Positions 1 through 7,488 of a DNA stretch of 51,027 bases are shown piece by piece. Origin of the DNA: JBGOUJ01 sp041477005. GTDB lineage: Bacteria > Acidobacteriota > Terriglobia > Bryobacterales > JACQDG01. The stretch covers positions 1 to 51,027 of the forward strand of contig JBGOUJ010000001.1 of assembly GCA_041477005.1 (NCBI GenBank), written 5' to 3'. Every line of letters starts with the position of its first letter. Position 1 is the stretch's first letter. Under the pieces are notes generated by a model. The model made no database searches, was not told the DNA's origin, and worked only from the letters and a program-made list of their open reading frames with translations. A program made the translations under genes and the position numbers.

Positions 1-486
1 CATGAGCTTCTTGAGGATGTCGAACACCACCTTAAACCGCTGGTCGTACCTCCTCTCCATCGCGGTGAGCCATTCGGCGAGTTCCTTGTGCGTCGCGAGG
101 ATCTGGCGGAGCCGCACGAAAGTGCGCATGATGGCGATGTTAACGGCGATCGCGCGTTTGCTCTTGAGGACACTGGAGAGCATCGCGACGCCCTGCTCGG
201 TAAAAGCATAGGGGCTTCTGCGGAGGCCCATCTTTGCCGCCGGATTGGACATCACAATTTGTGATCTCCAATTTTCGAGCTCCGCTTTGTTCAGTTGGAA
301 CATAAAATCTTCGGGGAAGCGATCGAGGTTCCGGCGCACCGCCTGGTTCAAGCCGCTGGTCGGCACCTGGTAGAGCGAGGCCAGGTCTGCATCGAGCATT
401 ACCTTGTGCCCGCGGATGAGGAGGGTGTGCCGCTCAATGATTTCAACGGGCAGAAGATCTTGGCTCGTCGCCTTCTTCTTGCGCAT
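1..486 (-). CDS. ORF6N domain-containing protein, 3' end cut by window edge
   Basis: Reading the minus strand from an ATG at 486 gives 162 uninterrupted codons to the left edge, so the C-terminus is missing. The protein opens with a basic MRKKK, then the typical ORF6N core: an RHTLLIRGHKVMLDADLA segment, LASLYQV, NLDRFPEDFMFQL, and the hallmark AFTEQGVAMLSSVLKSKRA followed by AVNIAIMRTFVRLR. The ORF6N domain is a KilA-N-related DNA-binding fold found in phage and mobile-element regulators and in orphan chromosomal genes; its cellular role is not established. A gene in the same family usually ends within another 30 to 60 residues, often with a coiled coil, and the last visible residues here (ERRYDQRFKVVFDILKKL) fit the start of one. 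Next to it lies the degraded 5' end of a beta-propeller gene, so insertion of this gene may have truncated its neighbour; that is inference. Confidence 0.88.
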   Translation of the reverse strand, partial: MRKKKATSQDLLPVEIIERHTLLIRGHKVMLDADLASLYQVPTSGLNQAVRRNLDRFPEDFMFQLNKAELENWRSQIVMSNPAAKMGLRRSPYAFTEQGVAMLSSVLKSKRAIAVNIAIMRTFVRLRQILATHKELAEWLTAMERRYDQRFKVVFDILKKLM

Positions 487-551
487 GCATGGTTTATTTT
501 AGGGGTAAGGCTTTTCGGTGTCAATGCGCCCGACCGCCTTCGGCTCCATGA

Positions 552-764
552 GGAGGGCGGCAAGCGCCGCGAAATGCCGGCGCGGGCCTTCTTAAGAGTA
601 CCGACGCGGGCGCATCCTGGACGCCGATCAATAACGGCATCGGCCCGGCATTCGACGGAAAGTTGTACGCGTACCACATTTGGATTGATCCGAATCAACC
701 TTCCGTGGTGTTCGCCTCAACGTATCCGGGGCTTGCCCGCAGCAGTGATGGCGGCGCGAGCTGA
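552..764 (+). pseudogene. 5' remnant of BNR/SBBP beta-propeller gene, ending at an in-frame TGA
   Basis: The frame of the downstream propeller gene stays open backwards from 761 to 552. It encodes recognisable BNR-type repeat sequence: GLLKSTDAGASWTPINNGI at about 585-641, YAYHIWIDPNQPSVVFAS, and LARSSDGGAS. It ends at TGA (762-764), exactly where the conserved Trp of the SxDxGxxW motif should be (TGG to TGA). After the stop the same frame continues as propeller sequence. There is no start codon or signal peptide upstream; the frame is closed by TGA at 549-551. The gene has therefore lost its 5' end and carries a nonsense mutation, unless the TGA is a sequencing error. Confidence 0.6.
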
Positions 765-788
765 CAGTATCCAGGGCTTAGTCCGCCG

Positions 789-3101
789 TTGACCCCGGTC
801 GATCTCGCTTTCGATCCATTTTCGCCCGGCACGATCTACGCGCCCACCCAAACCAATCCTCAGAAGAGCACGGACGACGGCCAGACTTGGGCGCCTCTGA
901 CCCCGCTGCCAACCATGTATTACCAACCGCAGCAGATCATCCCCGACCCCAGGCATCGCGGCACGTTGTATGTCAGCTCGTTCTCCGGACTGTTTAAGAG
1001 CACGGATGGCGGCGCGACCTGGACGAACCAGATCTCGCAATCGGGCGGGCCGATGGCGTTGGATACCGCGACCGGGGCGATCTACGCGGCGATCGGTGGT
1101 TATCACGTGGTGAGGAGCGCCGATGGCTTCGATACGGTTACGCCCGTCGGACCGCCTGCTGTTGCGGGAATCAGCCGGCTCCTGGCGGCCGGCTCTCGGG
1201 TGTTTGTGGGGGCGCAAACAGGATCGGATGTGTTTGTGGTCAAGCGCGACGCGCAGGGAAATGTCGTCTATTCCACGTACTTTGGCGGCAGCGCGTCCGA
1301 ACTGGCCCGCTCGCTCGCCGTCGATTCCGCGGGCAGCGTCTACGTCACTGGGACCACGAATTCTCTCGACTTTCCCGTTTCGCCGGGCGCGTACTCCCAA
1401 GGGTTGGCGCCTGGACCCAACCAGAGCGGGCCTTATTCGAGCTTCTTGTTTAAGCTGAACCCGGATGGCTCTCTCGCCTACTCCACCTACTTCGTCGACA
1501 ACCGCTCCACCCCGTATACCGTAGCCGCCGATGGAAACGGCAACGCGTACATCGCCGGTACTACATTTGGTGGACTGCCCGTAACGCCGGGCGCTTACCA
1601 GGCGACGTTCGTCGGCAGTTATCCCAGGCCGGGCGGGATCGGCCCGGGGCCTCCGCTACCAACCAATGGATTCCTGACGAAATTCAATGCCAGCGGTTCC
1701 GCGCTGGTCTTTTCCACCTACATCGGCTCCCAGCAGGAATCCGTCAACGCCATCGCGGTGGATCCGAGGGGCAGCGCCTATCTCGCCGGCATGGGTAAGC
1801 TCTACCGCCTGAGTGCGGACGGTTCCTCCCTGCTGAGTTCGACATCGCTGCCGGGCGCGCTGTCGGCAATTGTCTTGGATCAGCAAGGAGACCTGTACGT
1901 AGCCGGCGGAACGAATTCGTTCGGCATGTTTCCAGTGACGGCCGGCGCGTTCCAGACGGCTCCTCCGAGCGTTCCTGGACTGCCCGGGCAGTTGGGGGGT
2001 GCAGGCGCGGGCGACGCGTTTGTCACCAAGCTGGACGGCAGTTTGAAAACAATCCTGGCGTCGACTCTGATCGGCGGCGAGTCGACGGATTTCGCCGAGG
2101 CCGTGAGCATCGATGCAAGCGGAAACATCATCGTCGGCGGATTTACGGATTCCAAATCGTTTCCGTTGCTCCGTCCGGCCCAGGGTTCGTTCGCGCAACG
2201 AACCGGCTTCATCGCAGGACTGACACCCGATCTCTCCGGCCTGCTCTTTTCGACCAACTCGGGCGACACGCGTTCCTTCGTGATTCGCGCAGTCGTTCCT
2301 GAACCCGACGGCAGCATATCGTTTGCAGGCGACACGGTGCCCTCGAATTCCGGCATTGCGCCGGCGAGTCCCGTTGAAAGCGTGAAAGCGTTCGCGGCGA
2401 ACTTCGTTCCCGGCGCTACGCAATTGCCGCGCGTCGACACGGTGGTCAATGCCGCGAGCCAGCTTGGCGTGCCGTTATCGCCCGGCGAAACCATTCAAGT
2501 GCGTGGTGATGGGTTCGCCGCGGATGCCGGCGTGTTCCTGGGCGACCAGCAGATCACGGCACTCTCGATCGACCCCCACGCGATTACGGCGACTGTACCC
2601 GCGGACTTCAGTGCACCGGGCGCAACAACCGTGAAAGTGATCTCCGGCGGTGTTGCCTCCAACGGCGTTCTGGCCCCTGTGACGGCCGCATCGCCTGGAG
2701 TGTTCTCTGTGGATGGGACCGGGTTCGGCCAGGGCTACATCTTGAACGCGGACGGCACGCGGAACTCGCCCGACAACCCTGCCGCGGAGAGCTCCCGGAT
2801 TACGATCTTCGCGACCGGGGTCGGGCAACTGAGCCTGGTGGGACCGTACGCCGTGACCGCCGCCCCGGTGAACGTTTTCATTGATGGCTTCTACACGCTC
2901 GGCGTCGCCGCCATCACCGGCCCCGTGCCGGGCCTGCCGGGCGACGTATACCAGATCACGATATACGTGCCGCACCCGGCCGACCACGCCGACAGCAATC
3001 CGAACCTGAAAGATTTCAAGATGCCGCCTCAGGTAGCGGTCACGCTGGAAGTGAACGGGGCAAAGAGCCAAGCGGGGCTGGCGTTGGCGGTGAAGCAGTA
3101 A
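789..3101 (+). CDS. SBBP/BNR beta-propeller protein with Solibacter-type C-terminal domain, probably 5'-truncated
   Basis: The open frame of 770 codons begins at a TTG that is only the first possible start after the TGA at 762. It has no signal peptide, which such secreted proteins need, so the annotated start is doubtful. Residues 1-90 contain BNR-like repeats (KSTDDGQTWAPL, LFKSTDGGATWTNQ). Residues 140-510 carry SBBP-type repeats (YSTYFGGSASELARSLAVDSAG and VTGTTNSLDFPV, then VFSTYIGSQQE and AVDPRGSAYLAG). From about residue 550 the VVNAASQ...PGETIQVRGDGF...IFATGVGQ...YQITIYVP pattern matches the C-terminal domain known from Solibacter surface proteins (TIGR03437 as I recall it). Such proteins are probably secreted or cell-surface propellers of unknown ligand. 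The upstream remnant shows it is part of a longer broken gene; whether the remaining part is translated is unknown. Confidence 0.75.
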   Translation: MTPVDLAFDPFSPGTIYAPTQTNPQKSTDDGQTWAPLTPLPTMYYQPQQIIPDPRHRGTLYVSSFSGLFKSTDGGATWTNQISQSGGPMALDTATGAIYAAIGGYHVVRSADGFDTVTPVGPPAVAGISRLLAAGSRVFVGAQTGSDVFVVKRDAQGNVVYSTYFGGSASELARSLAVDSAGSVYVTGTTNSLDFPVSPGAYSQGLAPGPNQSGPYSSFLFKLNPDGSLAYSTYFVDNRSTPYTVAADGNGNAYIAGTTFGGLPVTPGAYQATFVGSYPRPGGIGPGPPLPTNGFLTKFNASGSALVFSTYIGSQQESVNAIAVDPRGSAYLAGMGKLYRLSADGSSLLSSTSLPGALSAIVLDQQGDLYVAGGTNSFGMFPVTAGAFQTAPPSVPGLPGQLGGAGAGDAFVTKLDGSLKTILASTLIGGESTDFAEAVSIDASGNIIVGGFTDSKSFPLLRPAQGSFAQRTGFIAGLTPDLSGLLFSTNSGDTRSFVIRAVVPEPDGSISFAGDTVPSNSGIAPASPVESVKAFAANFVPGATQLPRVDTVVNAASQLGVPLSPGETIQVRGDGFAADAGVFLGDQQITALSIDPHAITATVPADFSAPGATTVKVISGGVASNGVLAPVTAASPGVFSVDGTGFGQGYILNADGTRNSPDNPAAESSRITIFATGVGQLSLVGPYAVTAAPVNVFIDGFYTLGVAAITGPVPGLPGDVYQITIYVPHPADHADSNPNLKDFKMPPQVAVTLEVNGAKSQAGLALAVKQ

Positions 3102-3138
3102 ACTCTATCTCACCTCGCGGACAAACGATGGCCCTGCA

Positions 3139-4932
3139 TCACACGCCCCGAATCGTTATAACTTTTCGGAACGGCGTGAAGCCGGTAATATAGACACACG
3201 TGCCGACCGCTCTCAGGGTTGCCCCATGAGCAGCGTAGGAATGCCCGGACAGATTCAAGAACTGATGTTCTGCCTGCCCTGGACCGAACTCGATGGTGTC
3301 GTCGCCAACGCGGTATCTCCCGGCGCCCTCCTTTAGAAGGAAGGCCTTGTTTCCGTCCCTTGCCGGCAGTTCCTGAAGAGAGCCTCCCCACTCGCCTCCG
3401 GGCCGGAACGCCAGCTCGATCAGGTAAGGAACGCGCTCATGGCCCGTTATTTCGAACTGCAACTCGAACGCGCCCTGTTGCTCCCTCACAGTGACTTTCT
3501 GATCCAGGGTCTGGATATTGCTCATCTGCCGTCGCGGGAAATCCAACTTGCTCCAAAACCGACCATCTTTCGCTGGAGTGAGCGCATAGTCACCTCGCCG
3601 GTTTCGCAAGTTCTTCGGCAGGGGCTGGTAATAGGGAGCATCGAGGCGCTGGTGAAGAGAATACCGATTCCCGTCTGCTTTCAGTCCCTCGCTTCGAAAC
3701 GCACCCAGACTGAAGAACTGGCCCCCCATGCGCACCGACTCCAGAACTGCTCGGCCTTTGCGGAAGGTAAAGAAAGTCGGATTGCTGGCAAGGCCCGACG
3801 CCACACCCAGGGGCCAGTCGGAGCCGCCGTACACGGTGGCGCTGGTGTCGCCTCTCCGGATGCGGGCTAAACTGCTGTTCGAAAACACCCTGGCGTAGTC
3901 GGAAGGAATCGCTCCGCCAGCCGGAAGGGGCTTCTTCAGCAGAGGCTCCTCCATGAAATGAATGACCGGGTTCGCGCCTTCGATGAGCCCTTCTCCCCGC
4001 TTTCCTTCAATCAGGTTTACGACGGCAGCATAGGCTGGATTGTTATCACGGATGGCCAGATAGCGATATTGCAGGTAGAAGTTCGATATCGAAATGGGCC
4101 TGTTCTGATCCTGCCGCCGGGATTCGACCGTTTCTATCTCCCCGTCCGGGTGGAGATAGTGAAGAGTTAGGTCGAGATTCCTGCGCGCCGGCTCGAGAAG
4201 CTCGGGGCGGCTCAGCAGCCGCGCCATCGTGACAAACGCGTTCACCGTGACGCGCGAGTAGTTCGGGCTCCGCTCCGCGAACTGGCCGTCGGAATCGATA
4301 TCGATGCCTTCCCCCAGCCAGTCGTCGATGCGGTCGACGTACTTGGCTGCCGGAAAAAGGAAATTGATGCGGGCGAGGGCGGAGCAGACGACCCAGCGAT
4401 GATTCGGGGTGTGGATGCCGCCTGTAACCAGAGCCTCGCCGGCAGCCAGGAGAAACTTATCCAGCGTCTCTTTCGTTTGCGTAAGGCGCGGGTCGTCCAT
4501 CTGTCGCAGCACGGCCAGAGCCGTGGCAAGACCTTCGACGACAAAGCCGGTATCGGGCGGGGATGCAAGATTGCCCGCATCCAGGGTGCCGTCGGGATTC
4601 TGTGCGGCCACGAACGCGCGGGCGGCGCCCTCCATGAGCGGAATCAGACTTTCCGCCTTGTGATAGGACGACTCCGGGGCGCAATACGCCGCCACCAGCG
4701 TTGCCAGGTTGGCGCCTCTCCCCACCGGCCTCATGGAGCGACCCTGCGGCGCGGTCCGGCCTTCTTGGATCATTCGTGGGATCGATTCGTTGCTGCTCTT
4801 CAAAAGGCGCAGGAAAAACCCTTGCCCTTCATCAGCCGCGCCCGTGGCCTGAGCGGCCAAGGAATTCGCGCGGGCCGAAGCCGCAAACGCAGCGACTGCT
4901 TTTCCGATCGCACTTCGTCGAGTGATGTTCAT
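3139..4932 (-). CDS. Tat-exported toroid (heparinase/alginate-lyase-like) protein
   Basis: The 597-residue protein starts with a twin-arginine leader (TRRSAIGKAVAAFAASARANSLA), so it is probably periplasmic. Residues 60-300 are helix-rich with recurring W/Y/H positions (THTPNHRW-like HTPNHRWVVCSALAR, RSPNYSRVTVNAFVTMARL, HPDGEIETVESRRQDQN), which resembles the alpha/alpha toroid of polysaccharide lyases. Residues 340-597 look beta-rich (ARIRRGDTSATVYGG, FELQFEITGH, YRVGDDTIEFGPG), like the C-terminal sandwich of heparinase II/III-type proteins. Substrate unknown; a uronate-containing glycan is a guess from the neighbouring isomerase, oxidoreductase and DgoD-like dehydratase. It lies 9 nt downstream of the isomerase gene in the same direction, so the two are probably co-transcribed. 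I cannot assign catalytic residues with confidence; it could also be a glycoside hydrolase-like protein without lyase activity. Confidence 0.7.
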   Translation of the reverse strand: MNITRRSAIGKAVAAFAASARANSLAAQATGAADEGQGFFLRLLKSSNESIPRMIQEGRTAPQGRSMRPVGRGANLATLVAAYCAPESSYHKAESLIPLMEGAARAFVAAQNPDGTLDAGNLASPPDTGFVVEGLATALAVLRQMDDPRLTQTKETLDKFLLAAGEALVTGGIHTPNHRWVVCSALARINFLFPAAKYVDRIDDWLGEGIDIDSDGQFAERSPNYSRVTVNAFVTMARLLSRPELLEPARRNLDLTLHYLHPDGEIETVESRRQDQNRPISISNFYLQYRYLAIRDNNPAYAAVVNLIEGKRGEGLIEGANPVIHFMEEPLLKKPLPAGGAIPSDYARVFSNSSLARIRRGDTSATVYGGSDWPLGVASGLASNPTFFTFRKGRAVLESVRMGGQFFSLGAFRSEGLKADGNRYSLHQRLDAPYYQPLPKNLRNRRGDYALTPAKDGRFWSKLDFPRRQMSNIQTLDQKVTVREQQGAFELQFEITGHERVPYLIELAFRPGGEWGGSLQELPARDGNKAFLLKEGAGRYRVGDDTIEFGPGQAEHQFLNLSGHSYAAHGATLRAVGTCVYITGFTPFRKVITIRGV

Positions 4933-4941
4933 GGTCTGTCC

Positions 4942-5895
4942 TCACAACTTCATCTTCAAAGCTCCAACCATGTAGTCCCGCATGGCCTCATTGGAGCCCC
5001 CTCCTTCACCCATCACGTGGCCGGTGAATTTGGTCTCCCGGAGGAACTGAATGACCGCCGGCATATCCACGACACCCTGTCCGAAGGGAACCATCCGGCC
5101 GCGCAGACGCCGGCCGTTTCTTTCGTACTCGGCATCCGGGCTGTAGTCCTTCAGGTGCGTGCTGATCATGCGGGAACGGTACTTCTTGTATACCAGCAAG
5201 GGGTCCAGGCCGCAGGCCGCGATGTGGCCGACATCCGGCACAAAGTCGAAGTAGCGGGGGTTGGTGATCTCGAGGATTGGCTCGTGGATGCCGGCGCGTA
5301 TGTCACCCTGCTCGGGATGATAGCCAATCCGGATGCCGGTTTCCTCACGCAGCCGCCGGGAAACCTCGTTAGCATTTTCCCCGTAGGCCTTGACGTCGAT
5401 CCGCCGGTACTCATCGTCTTCCCCGTTGGCCAGCCGGGCTCCGGGGGCGACCAGTTGGGTGATGTAGCGCCCGCCGACGGCCTTCAGAAAACGGGCGGCG
5501 CGCAGGTGCTGCTCGATCAGCTCCTGGCGCCGGCTGCGGTCGTGCATGTGGGAGTAGACCGCAAGGCCGAGGAGTGTGAGGTGGCGCTTGGCCATCTCGT
5601 CGCGGAACTGCGAGATGCGGGTGTCCCAGGCGTCCACGAGGCGGCGGTTGGTGGTGTTGAACTCCAGGTAATGGACGCCCAATTGGGAGCACTCGTCGCA
5701 GACGCGCCAGAGGGCATCGTCCAGCGCCGGACCCGGCGTCGGCGGTTGCGGCGGGCGACCCGCGCCTCCTCGCGCACCGCCCGCGGGGCCAGAAGGAGCG
5801 AGTCCCGCGAAGAACATTTGCTCACCCGGCGACTGCGCCCGAACCACTCCGGTGGACGCGGCCAGCGCGGCATTCAGAAATTCTCGTCGGTTCAT
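4942..5895 (-). CDS. Sugar phosphate isomerase/epimerase-family TIM barrel, Tat leader
   Basis: This is a 317-residue xylose-isomerase-like TIM barrel (AP endonuclease 2 fold). The leader MNRREFLNAALAASTGVVRAQ is of twin-arginine type, followed by a Gly/Pro-rich linker to about residue 55. The expected metal-binding positions of the D-tagatose-epimerase/IolE-type group can be recognised: IGYHPEQGD, FDFVPDVGHIAACGLDP, STHLKDY and a late Glu in HVMGEGGG. These enzymes isomerise, epimerise or dehydrate free or oxidised sugars. The gene precedes the toroid lyase-like gene by 9 nt and is divergent from the Gfo/Idh oxidoreductase gene across about 156 bp. Together they look like a sugar-degradation unit. 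The exact substrate cannot be read from sequence. Confidence 0.88.
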   Translation of the reverse strand: MNRREFLNAALAASTGVVRAQSPGEQMFFAGLAPSGPAGGARGGAGRPPQPPTPGPALDDALWRVCDECSQLGVHYLEFNTTNRRLVDAWDTRISQFRDEMAKRHLTLLGLAVYSHMHDRSRRQELIEQHLRAARFLKAVGGRYITQLVAPGARLANGEDDEYRRIDVKAYGENANEVSRRLREETGIRIGYHPEQGDIRAGIHEPILEITNPRYFDFVPDVGHIAACGLDPLLVYKKYRSRMISTHLKDYSPDAEYERNGRRLRGRMVPFGQGVVDMPAVIQFLRETKFTGHVMGEGGGSNEAMRDYMVGALKMKL

Positions 5896-6051
5896 CGTTG
5901 CTTGCCTCCATGCGGTTCCTCGCGGTCCCGCCGCCTAGCTTGACATTGCTCCTCGGACGCGATAATCAATGGGAGATTTCTATGTCCGTGCCGAGTGGCT
6001 TCGAAAATTCTACCATCGGTGCGAGTCGGGCAAAAAAGGAGCCAACGGGCC

Positions 6052-7329
6052 ATGTCTGAGATCTCTCGGCGAAAACTCCTGCATACGGGCGCGGCTGCGA
6101 TGACCGCCGCTTCGTATTCCCGAATTCTCGGCGCCAACGACGTTGTTCAACTCGGCGTGATCGGCTGCGGAGGGCGCGGCCGGGGCGTGATGCGGACGTT
6201 CCTCTCTACCAAACAGGTTCTCGTAACCGGTCTCTGCGACGTCTGGGGCGACCGCGTGGCCGCCGCCAGGCAGCAGGCCGCCGACGCGGCCGGCTATTCC
6301 GACCACCGCAAGCTGCTGGAAATGCGGAACCTGGACGCCGTGCTGATCGCCACGCCGGACCACTGGCACGCTCGCATCTCGATCGACGCCGCGAGCGCCG
6401 GCAAGGACGTCTACTGCGAGAAACCGCTGACACTCACGATCGGGGAAGGGCCGGCGATCATCAGGGCGGTCCGCGTGAATGATAGGATTTTGCAAGTAGG
6501 CATGCAGCAGCGGTCGGGTGCGCATTACATCAAAGCCAGAGACGAATACATCGAGAAGGGGCGGCTCGGGAAGATCACGCTGGTGCGAACCTGGTGGCAC
6601 GGAAGCTACTATTCATTTGTGCGGCTGGTGCCGCCCGAACTAAAGACCCGGCCGGCCAATCTCGATTGGAAGCGGTTCGTCGAGCCGGTCGCGTGGCGCG
6701 ACTACGATCCATATCAATACTACACATTCCGGGCGTTCCTCGACTACGGCGGGGGCCCGATCACGGACCTGTTCTGCCATTGGCTGGATGTGGCGCACAT
6801 GTTCCTGGGCGAAGATCGTCCCCTGACCGCGTCGGCTGTGGGCGGCATTTGTATCTACGATAAGGAAGGGAGCGGCCGCACGGCGCCGGACACGATCTCG
6901 GTGCAGTTACAGTATCCCGCGAATTGGATGATGACCTTCGAGTCGCAGCTCCTGCCGAATGTGGACGACGGAGGGCTCGAATTTTGCGGTACCGAGGGCA
7001 GGTTGTACATCACGCGGCAGGGCTTCGAGTTTACGCCTTACGAGCGAAGGCAGCCTGCCGGATCCGGAGGCGGACGGGGAGGCCCTGGACGCCAGCTCCC
7101 GATCCGTCCTCCGGTGACGAACGCGCAGACCGAAACGGTCAGAGCAGAGGGCGACCTGACTCTGGCACACGTGCAGAACTTCCTCGATTGCATGCGAAGC
7201 CGGAAACTGCCGAATGCGGACGTTGTGATTGGACATCGCTCGGCCCAGGCCTGCCATCTGGCCACGATGTCGTACAAGGAGAAGCGACAGATCAAGTTCG
7301 ATCCGGTCCGCGAGGAGATCCTTTCCTAA
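6052..7329 (+). CDS. Gfo/Idh/MocA family oxidoreductase, Tat leader
   Basis: I start this gene at ATG 6052 rather than at an upstream in-frame codon (5995), because MSEISRRKLLHTGAAAMTAAS is a complete twin-arginine leader and AGGAG lies at 6037-6041. The 425-residue product has the Rossmann motif LGVIGCGGRGRGVM (residues 34-47), ATPDHWHARIS, the conserved CEKPLTL (E123-K124-P125) that positions substrate and nicotinamide, and GGGPITDLFCHWLDVAHMF in the C-terminal alpha/beta domain. Family members oxidise or reduce sugars, inositols and their derivatives with NAD(P). Tat leaders fit export of a folded, cofactor-loaded enzyme. It is divergent from the isomerase gene and upstream of the TonB receptor, consistent with a carbohydrate utilisation role. 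A Gly-rich insertion (GSGGGRGGPGR) lies near residue 335. Confidence 0.92.
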   Translation: MSEISRRKLLHTGAAAMTAASYSRILGANDVVQLGVIGCGGRGRGVMRTFLSTKQVLVTGLCDVWGDRVAAARQQAADAAGYSDHRKLLEMRNLDAVLIATPDHWHARISIDAASAGKDVYCEKPLTLTIGEGPAIIRAVRVNDRILQVGMQQRSGAHYIKARDEYIEKGRLGKITLVRTWWHGSYYSFVRLVPPELKTRPANLDWKRFVEPVAWRDYDPYQYYTFRAFLDYGGGPITDLFCHWLDVAHMFLGEDRPLTASAVGGICIYDKEGSGRTAPDTISVQLQYPANWMMTFESQLLPNVDDGGLEFCGTEGRLYITRQGFEFTPYERRQPAGSGGGRGGPGRQLPIRPPVTNAQTETVRAEGDLTLAHVQNFLDCMRSRKLPNADVVIGHRSAQACHLATMSYKEKRQIKFDPVREEILS

Positions 7330-7412
7330 GAGTCGGGAGCTTGTTGCATGTTGGGGTTGGATCCGATGTGCCGCCGTTCCCACAACCGCTTGTAAACGAT
7401 CGCTCGCCAGCA

Positions 7413-7442
7413 TTGACACAGTCCTCGAGGGTCGACTAAGAT
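7413..7442 (+). promoter_or_regulatory. Putative sigma-70-type promoter of TonB receptor gene
   Basis: TTGACA at 7413-7418 and TAAGAT at 7437-7442 are separated by 18 bp. The -35 element is perfect and the -10 matches four of six positions. A transcript starting about 7 nt downstream would begin after the ATG at 7441, which supports the start at 7489 for the receptor. Seen by eye only. Confidence 0.4.
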
Positions 7443-7488
7443 GATCCCCAAGACAGGCGTACGAGCCAGTCTGGCAGAAGGGGGCCTT

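Noticed and set aside
4399..5943. 514-codon plus-strand frame opposite the lyase and isomerase genes
   Set aside because: Shadow of two well-supported minus-strand genes.
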